From an uncultured Fretibacterium sp. (lineage in GTDB: Bacteria; Synergistota; Synergistia; Synergistales; Aminobacteriaceae), in contig CALCEM010000049.1 in the NCBI GenBank assembly GCA_937900285.1, positions 1 through 64,000 on the forward strand: 64,000 nt of DNA, in the 5' to 3' direction. Under the pieces are notes generated by a model. The model did not search any database. It had not been told where the DNA came from and was given only the letters and a program-made list of their open reading frames with translations. Shown here in pieces: positions 15,426 through 24,803 of this stretch (its first letter is position 1; each line of letters opens with the position of its first letter). Made by a program: the position numbers and the translations under genes.

Positions 15426-16760
15426 ATGACTTTGCCGACTTTTTTAGGGGGAGTTCATCCACCTGAAGGAAAATATTTGACGGAACATAAAGCAATAGAA
15501 AAATTTGCTCCGTCAGAAAATTGGGAATTTGTTTACCCTTTAAGTCAACATATCGGCGCGCCGTGTTCGGCAGTAGTTGCGAAAGGTGATCGGGTTTTAG
15601 TCGGTCAGAAAATCGCTGACACTGAAGCATTTGTTTCAGCTCCAATATTTTCCGGAGTGTCCGGGACTGTTAAAGAGATTGGACCACGAATGACAATCGC
15701 CGGAAGTCTTGATCCCTGCATCGTCATCGAAAGTGATGGAAAATACGAACAGGCTCCGGGACTTTTTGAGGAAGGTTACAAGCCTCAGCCTTCGGAATAT
15801 GTAAAATTAATTCGTTCTGCAGGCATCGTAGGAATGGGCGGAGCATGTTTCCCAACTCACGTAAAATTATCTCCGCCTAAAGACCGCGTAATAAAATGGA
15901 TAATCGTAAACGGCGCAGAATGCGAACCTTATTTAAGCTGCGATAATAGAATTATGTACGAGCAACCCGACGAAATTTTAAAGGGACTTGAATATGTTTT
16001 AGAAATTTTCCCGGAAGCTCAGGGAGTTATAGCAATCGAAAATAATAAACCTGAAGCAATAAAAATTTTAACTGAACACAACAAAAATCCAAAAATAAAA
16101 ATAATGCCTCATAAAGTTAAATATCCTCAAGGCGCTGAAAAAATGTTAATTTGGTCCGTAACTGGTCAGGAAATTCCAGAAGTCCCGGCTTTACCTGCTG
16201 ATGTCGGATGCATAATTTTAAATTCCCGTACAACTTGGCAGATTTGGCTTGCGTTGACTCATGGCCGGCCGGTAACAGAGCGCGTAATTTCAGTAACAGG
16301 CGATGCGGTTTCAGAACCAAAAAATTTACAGGTGCCACTCGGAATTTCAGTGCGCGAACTCGTAAACGCCTGCGATGGATTTAAGGAAGAACCGTTAAAA
16401 GTTTTAGCCGGCGGACCAATGATGGGACTGGCAATGCGTTCGCTTGATGTTCCAGCCGTTAAAGGTACGTCGGGAATTTTGGCATTAACCCAAAAAACTG
16501 CATACATAGCTGAAGAAAGTGCGTGTATTCGTTGCGGGAAATGTGTCGAAGCCTGCCCGATGCATTTAGAGCCGACGTTATTGGATCATGCTGTTAGACG
16601 CGGAGATTATTCGACGTTTGAAGCTCATGGCGGAATGAATTGTATTGAATGCGGCTCTTGTGCTTATTCGTGTCCTGCATCGAGGCATTTAACTCAAAGT
16701 TACAAAAACGGAAAAGCTGCCGTTAATGCTGCCCGTCGAAAAGCTGCAGCTAAAAAATAA
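15426..16760 (+). CDS. rnfC: Rnf electron transport complex subunit C
   Basis: RnfC is the cytoplasmic-face subunit that exchanges electrons with NAD(H). The first residues (MTLPTFLGGVHPPEGK) match the family start, so ATG 15426 with GAGGGGAG at 15404-15411 is chosen over the open frame reaching back to 15309. The central part has GMGGACFPTHVK and NGAECEPYL, the NAD/FMN-binding region. Two 4Fe-4S motifs follow (CIRCGKCVEACP and CIECGSCAYSCP), then a short basic tail. It leads the order C-D-G-E-A-B, the arrangement seen in many anaerobes. A TATAAT at 15369-15374 could be the operon's -10 element, although no convincing -35 is visible. Confidence 0.95.
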   Translation: MTLPTFLGGVHPPEGKYLTEHKAIEKFAPSENWEFVYPLSQHIGAPCSAVVAKGDRVLVGQKIADTEAFVSAPIFSGVSGTVKEIGPRMTIAGSLDPCIVIESDGKYEQAPGLFEEGYKPQPSEYVKLIRSAGIVGMGGACFPTHVKLSPPKDRVIKWIIVNGAECEPYLSCDNRIMYEQPDEILKGLEYVLEIFPEAQGVIAIENNKPEAIKILTEHNKNPKIKIMPHKVKYPQGAEKMLIWSVTGQEIPEVPALPADVGCIILNSRTTWQIWLALTHGRPVTERVISVTGDAVSEPKNLQVPLGISVRELVNACDGFKEEPLKVLAGGPMMGLAMRSLDVPAVKGTSGILALTQKTAYIAEESACIRCGKCVEACPMHLEPTLLDHAVRRGDYSTFEAHGGMNCIECGSCAYSCPASRHLTQSYKNGKAAVNAARRKAAAKK

Positions 16761-16781
16761 TTCGGAGGTGAAAATTTAAAA

Positions 16782-17768
16782 ATGTCTACAAAATTAATTG
16801 TCTCAACTTCTCCGCACGTACATTCAAATTTTACGACGAGAAATATAATGTGTAAGGTCATATGCGCATTAATTCCTGCTGGACTCGCCGGAACTTTTTT
16901 TATGGGGATTAGATCATTACTCGTAATAATTTCGTGCGTATTAGCTTGCGTATTTTGTGAATGGCTCTGGCAAAAATTAATGCATCAAAAATCTACGGTC
17001 AGCGATTTATCAGCGGCATTAACCGGATTATTACTCGCTTATAATTTACCTCCAACGATTCCAATTTGGATGGCTGTTTGCGGTTGCGTGTTTGCGATAA
17101 TTGTCGTAAAACAATTTTACGGCGGAATAGGCTGCAACATCGTTAACCCGGCTTTAGCGGCTCGCGCAATGATGTTAATTTCATGGCCCATCGCTATGAC
17201 TACATGGACCGTGCAAGGAGTTTCAGGCCCGACACCTTTAGCATTTATGAAAATGGGAACGGTCGCAATGTCCGAAGCTACAAAATCTACAACAGGTTAC
17301 GTCATGCCGTCATTTATAAATTTATTATCTGGAAATATGGGCGGATGTATTGGAGAAACTTCAGCGATCTTATTAATTTTGGGTGGAGTTTATCTCGTCT
17401 GGCAAAAAATTATTTCATGGCGAATCCCAGTAATTTATATTTTGACGACTGTTATTTTGGCTTCAGCGTTTGGACACGGCGGACATTTTCCATTATATGA
17501 AGCTTTAACGGGCGGTTTAATGCTCGGAGCGATTTACATGGCTACAGATTACACGACTTCACCGATGAGCGCGAAGGGTCAAATAATTTATGCATTTGGT
17601 TGCGGATTATTGACGGCGTTAATTAGAACTTGGGGCGGATATCCTGAAGGAGTTTCATATTCAATTTTAATAATGAATGTCGCAGTACCTTTGATTGACA
17701 AATATACGGAGCCGAGAATTTTAGGTGCTCCCAAGAGTAATTTTTTTAAGAGAATGGGGGCTAAATAA
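16782..17768 (+). CDS. rnfD: Rnf electron transport complex subunit D
   Basis: RnfD is an integral membrane subunit carrying covalently bound FMN; in the family this FMN is on a threonine of a GxTPL-type motif. Here the motif is VSGPTPLAF with T151. The conserved GGIGCNIVNPALAARAM motif is at about 114-130, and the protein has about nine or ten hydrophobic helices (328 aa). GGAGGTG lies 14 bases before the ATG. Only two bases separate it from rnfG. RnfD forms part of the cation path coupled to ferredoxin:NAD electron flow; whether Na+ or H+ is pumped here cannot be told from the sequence. Confidence 0.94.
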   Translation: MSTKLIVSTSPHVHSNFTTRNIMCKVICALIPAGLAGTFFMGIRSLLVIISCVLACVFCEWLWQKLMHQKSTVSDLSAALTGLLLAYNLPPTIPIWMAVCGCVFAIIVVKQFYGGIGCNIVNPALAARAMMLISWPIAMTTWTVQGVSGPTPLAFMKMGTVAMSEATKSTTGYVMPSFINLLSGNMGGCIGETSAILLILGGVYLVWQKIISWRIPVIYILTTVILASAFGHGGHFPLYEALTGGLMLGAIYMATDYTTSPMSAKGQIIYAFGCGLLTALIRTWGGYPEGVSYSILIMNVAVPLIDKYTEPRILGAPKSNFFKRMGAK

Positions 17769-17770
17769 TT

Positions 17771-18391
17771 ATGGCTGAAGCTGTAGCTGAAAATTTAAAT
17801 AATGATGTCGTAAGTTTTTCGGACACGGTTAAAAAGGCGTTACATTTGGGCGGAACTTTATTCATGATAACTGCTATAACCGGCGTAATTTTAGGTTTTG
17901 TGCAATGGGGAACAGAAGACGCAATTAAACGCACAGAACTCGCCGCAAAAAATGAAGCGTTAAGAAATGTAATGCCCGATGCTGAAAATTTTTCACCTGT
18001 TGAACTTGTTGCAAACGATGGAACAATTACGGAAATTCAAGCCGGCTCAAATAATTCCGGAGTTGTCGGTCATTGTATTTCAGTTTCATCAAAAGGTTAT
18101 GGCGGTGCAGTTAGTTTTGTCGTTGGAATTTTGAAAAATGGAACAGTCCGAGCCATAAATATTTTAAATCATTCTGAAACGCCCGGACTCGGAGCAAAAT
18201 CGACAGAGCCTGCATTTTACGGACAGTTTGAAAATAAAAATAATTTGCCGTTAGAAGTGGTAAAAGGTGTAGCGACTTCAGATAATCAGATCGTAGCAAT
18301 TTCGGGAGCGACTATTACATCAAATGCGATAACGAGCGGAGTAAATTCTGCTGTTGAATATTGGAATAAAAATTTAAAGGGGGCAATTTAA
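17771..18391 (+). CDS. rnfG: Rnf electron transport complex subunit G
   Basis: RnfG has one N-terminal membrane helix (about 27-47) and a periplasmic FMN-binding domain. The flavinylation motif is SGATIT at 178-183, with T183 as the expected FMN-bearing threonine, so an ApbE-type flavin transferase must be encoded elsewhere. The 206-aa length is typical. The NHSETPGLGAK motif (133-143) is conserved in the family. It is tightly packed between rnfD and rnfE. Confidence 0.94.
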   Translation: MAEAVAENLNNDVVSFSDTVKKALHLGGTLFMITAITGVILGFVQWGTEDAIKRTELAAKNEALRNVMPDAENFSPVELVANDGTITEIQAGSNNSGVVGHCISVSSKGYGGAVSFVVGILKNGTVRAINILNHSETPGLGAKSTEPAFYGQFENKNNLPLEVVKGVATSDNQIVAISGATITSNAITSGVNSAVEYWNKNLKGAI

Positions 18392-18394
18392 AAA

Positions 18395-19099
18395 ATGAAT
18401 AAATTTAAAATAATTACGAATGGCCTTCTAACGGATAACCCGACATTTGTGCAGTGTATTGGATTATGTCCGACTTTAGCAGTTACGACGAGTGTAGCGA
18501 ATGGTCTAGGTATGGGAATAGCTGCGACATTTGTTTTAATTGCTTCAAATGCTGTTATTTCATTGTTGCGTAAAATTGTCCCTGATGAAGTTCGTATACC
18601 GATTTTTATCGTAGTAATTGCCGGATTTGTGACGGTGATTGAATTTTTAATGAAAGGTTTTGCGCCTGCTTTAAATAAATCGCTTGGAATATTTATCCCG
18701 TTAATAGTTGTCAACTGTATTATATTGGCTCGTGCTGAGGCGTTTGCTTCAAAAAATGGTGTGTTCGATTCAGCACTTGATGGTGTTGGAATGGGTTTAG
18801 GTTTTACGTGCGCTTTAATGTTTTTGGGTGCTATTCGTGAAATTTTTGGAGCAGGTACATTATTGGGGAATCCTGTAGTGAGTTTTGAGCCTGCGTTATT
18901 GATTGTTTTAGCTCCCGGCGGATTTATAGTTTTAGGTGTATGCATGGGAGCATTTCGCGCCATTCAGAATTTTTTTGCGAGCCATAAACTTGGAATAAAA
19001 GCAGCTGAAGCGAACGAAAAAACTGAAAAAAATAACTCATGTGGCGGATGTCCTATGGCGAAATTCTGTCAGAAATCTTCATCAGGGGAGGACTGTTAA
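18395..19099 (+). CDS. rnfE: Rnf electron transport complex subunit E with a Cys-rich C-terminal tail
   Basis: This membrane subunit is paralogous to RnfA. The CIGLCPTLAV motif (C21, C25) near the N-terminus contributes to the iron site between RnfA and RnfE known from Rnf/Nqr structures. There are six hydrophobic helices. The core ends near residue 205. A hydrophilic tail then adds four cysteines at 216, 219, 225 and 234 (C-x2-C-x5-C-x8-C), not part of the standard subunit. It could bind a metal or an iron-sulfur cluster on the cytoplasmic side; that is inference. The tail stops three bases before rnfA. Confidence 0.93.
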   Translation: MNKFKIITNGLLTDNPTFVQCIGLCPTLAVTTSVANGLGMGIAATFVLIASNAVISLLRKIVPDEVRIPIFIVVIAGFVTVIEFLMKGFAPALNKSLGIFIPLIVVNCIILARAEAFASKNGVFDSALDGVGMGLGFTCALMFLGAIREIFGAGTLLGNPVVSFEPALLIVLAPGGFIVLGVCMGAFRAIQNFFASHKLGIKAAEANEKTEKNNSCGGCPMAKFCQKSSSGEDC

Positions 19100-19102
19100 A
19101 TT

Positions 19103-19681
19103 ATGAGTTTAGTTTTATTATTTATCAGTTCGATATTTGTACATAATATTTTATTATCGAGATTTTTGGGTTGTTGTCCGTTTATGGGAGTCAGCGGAAA
19201 ATTAGACACAGCCGGCGGAATGGGAGCGGCGGTCGTTTTCGTTATAATGCTTGCATCTTTAATGACTTGGCTCACATATAATTATTTATTAGTTCCGTTG
19301 CATCTTGAATATTTATACACGCTCTCGTTTATTTTGGTAATAGCTGCCCTCGTTCAATTTGTTGAGCTTGCGTTAAAAAAATTAAATCCTACGTTATATA
19401 AATCGCTTGGAATATTTTTGCCTTTGATCACGACAAACTGCGCAGTTTTAGGAGTTGCAGTATTAAACATGAACGAAGGTTACGGCCTTGCGGAATCATT
19501 AGTGAACGCGTTGGGATCATCTTTAGGATTTTTGCTCGCAATATCTTTAATGGCAGGCATCCGCGAAAGAATCGAAACAAATGAAGGCATCCCTCAATGT
19601 TTAAAGGGACTTCCGATGGCGTTAATTACGGCTGGTTTGATGTCGATCGCGTTCATGGGCTTTAACGGAATAATTAAATAA
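19103..19681 (+). CDS. rnfA: Rnf electron transport complex subunit A
   Basis: A 192-aa membrane subunit with six hydrophobic helices in the inverted topology relative to RnfE. LSRFLGCCPFMGVS carries C24 and C25 at the family's intramembrane iron site. GIFLPLITTNCAVLG is the second conserved motif. GGGGAGG at the end of rnfE serves as ribosome site. Confidence 0.95.
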   Translation: MSLVLLFISSIFVHNILLSRFLGCCPFMGVSGKLDTAGGMGAAVVFVIMLASLMTWLTYNYLLVPLHLEYLYTLSFILVIAALVQFVELALKKLNPTLYKSLGIFLPLITTNCAVLGVAVLNMNEGYGLAESLVNALGSSLGFLLAISLMAGIRERIETNEGIPQCLKGLPMALITAGLMSIAFMGFNGIIK

Positions 19682-19704
19682 ATTAAGTGGGAGGAATATT
19701 TAAC

Positions 19705-20535
19705 ATGAATTTTATGCACGTAATGGTTAGTCCTCTTGCATTAATGGGAGTTATGGGCGGAGTCTTTGGGATTTTATTGGCTATAGCTTCGGTAGCGTTC
19801 AGGGTGCATCAGGATGAAAGGATCGGAAAAATTCGCGCGGCTTTACCCGGAGCAAATTGCGGCGGATGCGGTTATCCTGGTTGTGACGGGTATGCTTCAG
19901 GTGTTGTCAATGATGGCGCTCCGGTGAATAAATGTTCTGTTGGCGGCGGAAATGTTGCGAAAATTATCGCGGAAGTTATGGGCGTTGATGCTGGGGATTC
20001 TGTACCGTTGAGGGCGTTCGTAAGATGTAAAGGTGATAAAGATTGCTCGCCGAGAAAATTAAATTATGACGGTATAGATGATTGCAGGTCGGCTGCGACG
20101 ATTCCCGGAGGTTCGCCTCAAGCATGTCCATTCGGTTGTATTGGTTTAGGTTCGTGTAAAAAGGCTTGTAATTTTGGAGCTATAACGATGCAAAACGGTT
20201 TACCGGTCATCGACATCAAAAAATGTACAGGCTGCGGAGCATGTGTGAGAACTTGTCCGAAAGCAGTATTAGAATTATTACCCCAATTAGCTGATGTCAT
20301 TGTCGCGTGTAATTCACATTGGAGAGGCCCTGCTGTAAAAAGTGTATGCAGTGCTGGGTGTATAGGTTGCGGAGTTTGCGCTAAAATTTGTCCTGTTCAA
20401 GCTATCACGATCGATAATAATTTAGCAGTGATCGACCAGAGCAAATGTATTAAATGCGGAAAATGTGCGAGCAAATGCCCGGCGAAATGCATAAAGACAG
20501 ATCAATCAATTAAAAAATTGAAGAAGTCAGCGTAA
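19705..20535 (+). CDS. rnfB: Rnf electron transport complex subunit B (ferredoxin-like)
   Basis: RnfB accepts electrons from reduced ferredoxin. ATG 19705 with GGGAGG at 19689-19694 is preferred over a GTG at 19687 that would overlap that ribosome site. An N-terminal membrane anchor is followed by the four-Cys CGGCGYPGCDGYA cluster domain. Two ferredoxin-type pairs of 4Fe-4S sites come next, with motifs CTGCGACVRTCP, CIGCGVCAKICP and CIKCGKCASKCP and the partial CIGLGSCKKAC. The protein is 276 aa. A terminator follows immediately, marking the end of the rnf operon. Confidence 0.95.
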   Translation: MNFMHVMVSPLALMGVMGGVFGILLAIASVAFRVHQDERIGKIRAALPGANCGGCGYPGCDGYASGVVNDGAPVNKCSVGGGNVAKIIAEVMGVDAGDSVPLRAFVRCKGDKDCSPRKLNYDGIDDCRSAATIPGGSPQACPFGCIGLGSCKKACNFGAITMQNGLPVIDIKKCTGCGACVRTCPKAVLELLPQLADVIVACNSHWRGPAVKSVCSAGCIGCGVCAKICPVQAITIDNNLAVIDQSKCIKCGKCASKCPAKCIKTDQSIKKLKKSA

Positions 20536-20551
20536 ATTAAAATTTAATTTT

Positions 20552-20584
20552 AGGAGCTTGAAAATTGTCAGGCTCCTTTTTTTA
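20552..20584 (+). terminator. Terminator of the rnf operon, inside the 3' end of cobJ
   Basis: AGGAGC (20552-20557) pairs with GCTCCT (20572-20577), followed by TTTTTTT. The stop of convergent cobJ lies inside the loop region, so the two transcripts overlap at their 3' ends. Confidence 0.75.
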
Positions 20585-21293
20585 TATATCCTCGTGGAGT
20601 GATTAATTTATTATTTTTAATGTAAGTCTGCGAATTTCCAATTATTATTAAATAATTCATGTCGGGTTTTAAATTTTTTATTTCGCTTAATTTCATGATC
20701 TCACAAAATTCTCCCGGCCTCGAAATATTTTTTACATATCCGCAGGGAGTATCCGGGCTTTTATATTTGAGCATTATTTCACAGGCAGTTTTAAAATTTT
20801 CTGTTCGGGTTTTGCTTCCTGGATTGTAAATGCATGTCACAAAATCTCCAGCAGATAATATTTCTAATCTCCGATTTATAATTTCAATAGGCGTTAATAA
20901 ATCGCTCAAACTGATCACAGCAAAATCATTTGTTAAAGGTGCCCCCAAAATCCCAGCAGCACAAACCGCAGAAGTTAAACCGGGAATAATTTTTATTTTG
21001 TCGTTATTATTTGCTAGTTCCAAAATTAAACCGGCCATGCCATATATACCGGAATCACCGCCGGAAATTAAGCCGATAATTTTATTTTCTCGCGATAATT
21101 TTAAAGCGTCTTCACAGCGTTTTATTTCCTGACGCATTGAATATATTTTAAAAATTTTGTCCGGGAAATTATTTTTTATTAAGTTAATATATTTTTCGTA
21201 ACCTGAAATTATTTCGCATTTATTTAAAGCTTCGAGGGCGTCAGGTGTAATATATTTAAAATCTCCCGGCCCAGTTCCAATAACATAAATCAT
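20568..21293 (-). CDS. cobJ: Precorrin-3B / cobalt-factor III C17-methyltransferase
   Basis: A SAM-dependent tetrapyrrole methylase of corrin-ring synthesis (CobJ/CbiH type), which contracts the ring and methylates C17. Visible motifs are VIGTGPGDFKYITPDA at the N-terminus, LISGGDSGIYGMAG (the SAM-binding loop), PGLTSAVCAAGILGAPL, and CIYNPGSKTR. The 241-aa length is typical of the stand-alone enzyme. No iron-sulfur extension is present. It overlaps trmFO by four bases, so it is the last gene of a topA-trmFO-cobJ run. The rest of the cobalamin pathway, apart from CobT and a possible CobC, is outside the window. In an anaerobe the cobalt-early route is expected. Confidence 0.9.
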   Translation of the reverse strand: MIYVIGTGPGDFKYITPDALEALNKCEIISGYEKYINLIKNNFPDKIFKIYSMRQEIKRCEDALKLSRENKIIGLISGGDSGIYGMAGLILELANNNDKIKIIPGLTSAVCAAGILGAPLTNDFAVISLSDLLTPIEIINRRLEILSAGDFVTCIYNPGSKTRTENFKTACEIMLKYKSPDTPCGYVKNISRPGEFCEIMKLSEIKNLKPDMNYLIIIGNSQTYIKNNKLITPRGYIKKGA

Positions 21294-22609
21294 TTTAAAA
21301 ATTCTCCAAATGCTTTTAACGCTCGATCACGTATTTTTTTAGCTTTTAATTTTTTGTCGCGCTCTTTGTTTTCGAGTTCAGGGAACAACCCTAAATTTAT
21401 ATTCATCGGCTGAAAATGTTTGTAATCCGTTTCACGCAAATATTTTAATAATGCACCTGCTGCACTTTCTTCCGGACATATTTTTAAGTGTTCGCCGTTC
21501 AAAATTCTAGCGAGATTTATTCCTGATATTAGTCCGGTCATCGTGCTTTCAATATAACCCTCAACGCCGGTTAATTGCCCAGCAATAAAAATATTTTTGT
21601 TATCGCAACTTTTCAGCCTCAAATATTCATCTAAAACAGCCGGAGCATTTAATGATGTATTACGGTGCATAACTCCAAGCCTGACAAATTCCGCCCCCTC
21701 AAGTCCTGGAATCATTTTAAAAATTCTTTTCTGTTCGTTCCATTTTAAACCCGTTTGAAATCCTACGATGTTATATAATTTCCCGGCTGAATCATCTTGC
21801 CTCAATTGAACAACCGCATAAGGTTCACGCCCGGTTTTCGGGTCGCGCAGTCCTTTAGGTTTCATCGGCCCAAATCTCAACGTATCAACTCCGCGCCCAG
21901 CAATCGCTTCAACAGGCATACAACTTTCAAAATATTTATTTTTCTCGAAATCATGCGGCAAATTTCTTTCAGCGTTGATTAACTCATTATAAAAATTTAA
22001 ATATTCATCTTTGTTGAGCGGACAATTTATATAATCATCTCCGCGTCCATAACGCCCAGCCGTAAAAACTTTTTCAAAATTTATGCTCTCCTTCAAAAGA
22101 ACCGGCGCAACCGCATCATAAAAATATACGTATTCGCCAACGAGATTTTTAATTTTTTCTGCCAGTTTATCCGAAGTTAATGGCCCGGTCGCAATTATTG
22201 AATTTTCTTCGGGAATTTCCGTAATTTCTTCGCGAATTAATTTAATTTTCGGGTTATTTAAAATTTCATTCGTCACCAAATTTGAAAATTTTTCACGATC
22301 AACCGCTAAAGCTCCGCCGGCCGGAACTCTGGAATTTTTAGCGCACTTTAAAATAATTGAGTTTGCCTGCTCTAGTTCTTCCTTTAAAATTCCCGAAGCC
22401 GTAAACCTTTCATCGTTAATATTATTTTCAGAGCCTAGAGAATTGCTGCAAACTATTTCAGCGAGCAAATTTGTTTTATGAGCAGGAGTCATTAAACTGG
22501 GGCGCATTTCATATAATTCAACATTAAAATTTCTTGATGCCAATTGAAAAGCAGCCTCGCACCCTGCTAAACCTCCGCCGATAATTTTAATTTTATTATT
22601 ATTATTCAT
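21290..22609 (-). CDS. trmFO: Methylenetetrahydrofolate-tRNA-(uracil-54-C5)-methyltransferase
   Basis: TrmFO makes m5U54 in tRNA using methylene-tetrahydrofolate and FAD. The FAD dinucleotide-binding motif IIGGGLAGCEAAFQLA begins at residue 8. VCSNSLGS, RVPAGGALAVDREKFS, YDAVAPVL and GQLTGVEGYIES are all family motifs. ATG 22609 is chosen; the open frame continues back into topA, but that part is topA read in another frame. The gene overlaps the topA stop by eight bases, so it is probably translationally coupled. The full length is 439 aa, the normal size. Confidence 0.94.
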   Translation of the reverse strand: MNNNNKIKIIGGGLAGCEAAFQLASRNFNVELYEMRPSLMTPAHKTNLLAEIVCSNSLGSENNINDERFTASGILKEELEQANSIILKCAKNSRVPAGGALAVDREKFSNLVTNEILNNPKIKLIREEITEIPEENSIIATGPLTSDKLAEKIKNLVGEYVYFYDAVAPVLLKESINFEKVFTAGRYGRGDDYINCPLNKDEYLNFYNELINAERNLPHDFEKNKYFESCMPVEAIAGRGVDTLRFGPMKPKGLRDPKTGREPYAVVQLRQDDSAGKLYNIVGFQTGLKWNEQKRIFKMIPGLEGAEFVRLGVMHRNTSLNAPAVLDEYLRLKSCDNKNIFIAGQLTGVEGYIESTMTGLISGINLARILNGEHLKICPEESAAGALLKYLRETDYKHFQPMNINLGLFPELENKERDKKLKAKKIRDRALKAFGEFLK

Positions 22610-24788
22610 CTGAATTATATTCTTGATTTTTATATTTACATTTTTCGCAGTAGACTGTCGAGCCTTTTCTAAATAATTCCGCTCCGCATTCCGGACATTT
22701 TTCGCCGGCTGGTCTGTTCCATGAAGTGTAATCGCATTCGGGATAACGTGAACACCCGTAAAACGTTCTGCCCTTTTTACTTTTGCGTTTAATAATTTCG
22801 CCTTCGCCGCATTTTGGACATTTAACGCCGATAGCATCTAAAATAGGACGAGTATATTTACAATCCGGATAACCGGTGCACGCAATAAATTCGCCGAATC
22901 TTCCGCGCTTCTTAATTAAATCTTTTCCGCATTCCGGACATTTTTCGCCAATTGGTTCGGGGTCTGGGAGTTTTACTTTTTCTGCTCCTTCAGCTTCGTT
23001 TAAAGTGTTATGGAACTCCTTCCAAAATTCTCCGACTACATCGAGCCATTTTAATTTTGCTTCTTCTATTTCATCGAGTTCTTTTTCCATTTGGGCAGTA
23101 AACCCTGCGTCAACAATTGATGATAAATCTTTACGGTTAAAATATTTTGCGAGAAATTCATCAACAGTTAAACCGAGTCCAGTCGGGTAAAATCTTTTTT
23201 CATCGTTCTTTTCAATATAGCCCCTGCTCTCAAGAGTTCCGGCTATAGTCGCATAAGTTGAAGGACGGCCGACCCCATTTTCTTCGAGAGTTTTAATTAA
23301 TCTTGCTTCGGAATATCTTGACGGAGGATTAGTAAATTTTTTTTCGGAGTCGACATTTTTTAAATTTAATTCGCGCCCCTCTGAAATTTCTTTTAATTCA
23401 TTGCCCTTCAAATCCAGCGGCCATAATTTAGACCAGCCATCAAAAATTAATTTTTCGCCCTCCTGTTTTAAACCTACTCGACCGGCTTTAACTTTTAAAA
23501 TTAATTTAGAGCTTACTGCTTGAGACATTTGACAAGCTACAAACCTGCGCCATATTAATTCATATAATTTAAATTGTTCCGGCGTTAATTTATCTCTTAA
23601 AATTTCCGGAGTTAAATTAATATTCGTTGGTCTTATAGCTTCGTGGGCATCTTGAATTTTTAAATTTATTTTTTTCGTGTAAATGTTCGCTTCGTTCGGC
23701 AAATATTCCGGAGCAAAATTATTTTTTATAAATTCTCTGCACGAGTTCAACGCTTCATTTGAAATTCTTTGACTGTCAGTGCGCATATATGTAATTAATC
23801 CGGTGTGTTTGCCTGAAATATTTAAGCCTTCGTATAATTGTTGAGCGATACTCATCGTAATTTTTGGGATCATGTTTAATTTTCTTGATGCTTCTTGCTG
23901 GAGAGTGCTTGTTCTGAAGGGTGCGGGAGCTGTATGAATGCTTTCACGTGATTTAAATTCGTCTACAATCAGCAAATTATTTTTTATCTCGTTTAAAATT
24001 TCGTTAGCTTTTTCCTGAGTATTTATTAACAGGGGCAGACCGTTTTTTAATAAAGTTTTGTCGTCTAATTTTTCGGCTCGTAAATCATAATTATTATTTT
24101 CAAAATTTGCGTGGGCTGTTATGTTCCAATAAGGATCGGGAATAAATTTTAAAATTTCCCGTTCGCGTTCGCAAATTAAATTTAAAGCTACCGATTGAAC
24201 CCGCCCGGCTGAAAGTCCATAACGTATTTTTTTCCATAAGAGCGGACTTAAAGTATAACCGACCAGACGATCTAAAATTCTGCGGGCTTGTTGCGCGTCA
24301 ACTTTATTCAAGTCTATATAATCCGGATTTTTTACGGCAGATTTAACAGCATTTGAAGTAATTTCATAAAATCTTATGCGACATTTATTTTTTAAATTTA
24401 TCCCCAAAACATCGGCCAAATGCCAAGCAATTGCTTCACCTTCGCGATCTGGGTCTGAAGCTAATAAAATTTTTGAGGCGCTAGAAGCTAATTTAACGAG
24501 TTCATTTTTTAAATTTGCTTTACCCTTCACCAGAATATATTCAGGTTTAAAATTATTTTCGATGTCGATGGCCAATCTGCTTTTAGGTAAATCTTTAATA
24601 TGGCCTTTGCTGGATTTGACAATATAATTTTTTCCTAGCATGTCCGAAAGTGTAGCAGCTTTGGAAGGGCTTTCAACGATTATTAAAATTTTGCCTTCTG
24701 AATTATTTTTTTTTGCATCGGTTTTATTAGTAGATTTTTTGACGGATGATTTTTTTACCGATTTAGAATTTTTAACACTTGCAGGAAT
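22602..24788 (-). CDS. topA: DNA topoisomerase I, apparently starting at an AUU codon
   Basis: A type IA topoisomerase. Toprim motif KILIIVESPSK carries the essential Glu (E39), followed by DPDREGEA, LSAGRVQS, and catalytic Y334 in GLITYMRTDSQR. Three C-terminal zinc ribbons are of the C-x2-C...C-x4/2-C type. The first in-frame ATG (24641) would delete the catalytic Glu, so translation must begin upstream. The frame is open to 24812 but contains no ATG, GTG or TTG there. GGGAGG (24802-24797) lies in front of three ATT codons (24794, 24791, 24788). An ATT start at 24788 or 24791 gives about 728 aa, with a Lys/Ser-rich leader of 30 residues. The alternative is one missing A in an A9 run, which would bring an ATG at about 24723 into frame. 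Confidence 0.88.
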   Translation of the reverse strand: MPASVKNSKSVKKSSVKKSTNKTDAKKNNSEGKILIIVESPSKAATLSDMLGKNYIVKSSKGHIKDLPKSRLAIDIENNFKPEYILVKGKANLKNELVKLASSASKILLASDPDREGEAIAWHLADVLGINLKNKCRIRFYEITSNAVKSAVKNPDYIDLNKVDAQQARRILDRLVGYTLSPLLWKKIRYGLSAGRVQSVALNLICEREREILKFIPDPYWNITAHANFENNNYDLRAEKLDDKTLLKNGLPLLINTQEKANEILNEIKNNLLIVDEFKSRESIHTAPAPFRTSTLQQEASRKLNMIPKITMSIAQQLYEGLNISGKHTGLITYMRTDSQRISNEALNSCREFIKNNFAPEYLPNEANIYTKKINLKIQDAHEAIRPTNINLTPEILRDKLTPEQFKLYELIWRRFVACQMSQAVSSKLILKVKAGRVGLKQEGEKLIFDGWSKLWPLDLKGNELKEISEGRELNLKNVDSEKKFTNPPSRYSEARLIKTLEENGVGRPSTYATIAGTLESRGYIEKNDEKRFYPTGLGLTVDEFLAKYFNRKDLSSIVDAGFTAQMEKELDEIEEAKLKWLDVVGEFWKEFHNTLNEAEGAEKVKLPDPEPIGEKCPECGKDLIKKRGRFGEFIACTGYPDCKYTRPILDAIGVKCPKCGEGEIIKRKSKKGRTFYGCSRYPECDYTSWNRPAGEKCPECGAELFRKGSTVYCEKCKYKNQEYNSDE

Positions 24789-24803
24789 AATAATTACCTC
24801 CCT

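Noticed and set aside
18388..18963. Antisense open frame (about 190 codons) opposite rnfE
   Set aside because: Shadow of rnfE; no ribosome site and a low-complexity composition.
22610..22837. Extended N-terminus for TrmFO
   Set aside because: These codons are the 3' end of topA read in another frame; the FAD-binding motif begins just after ATG 22609.
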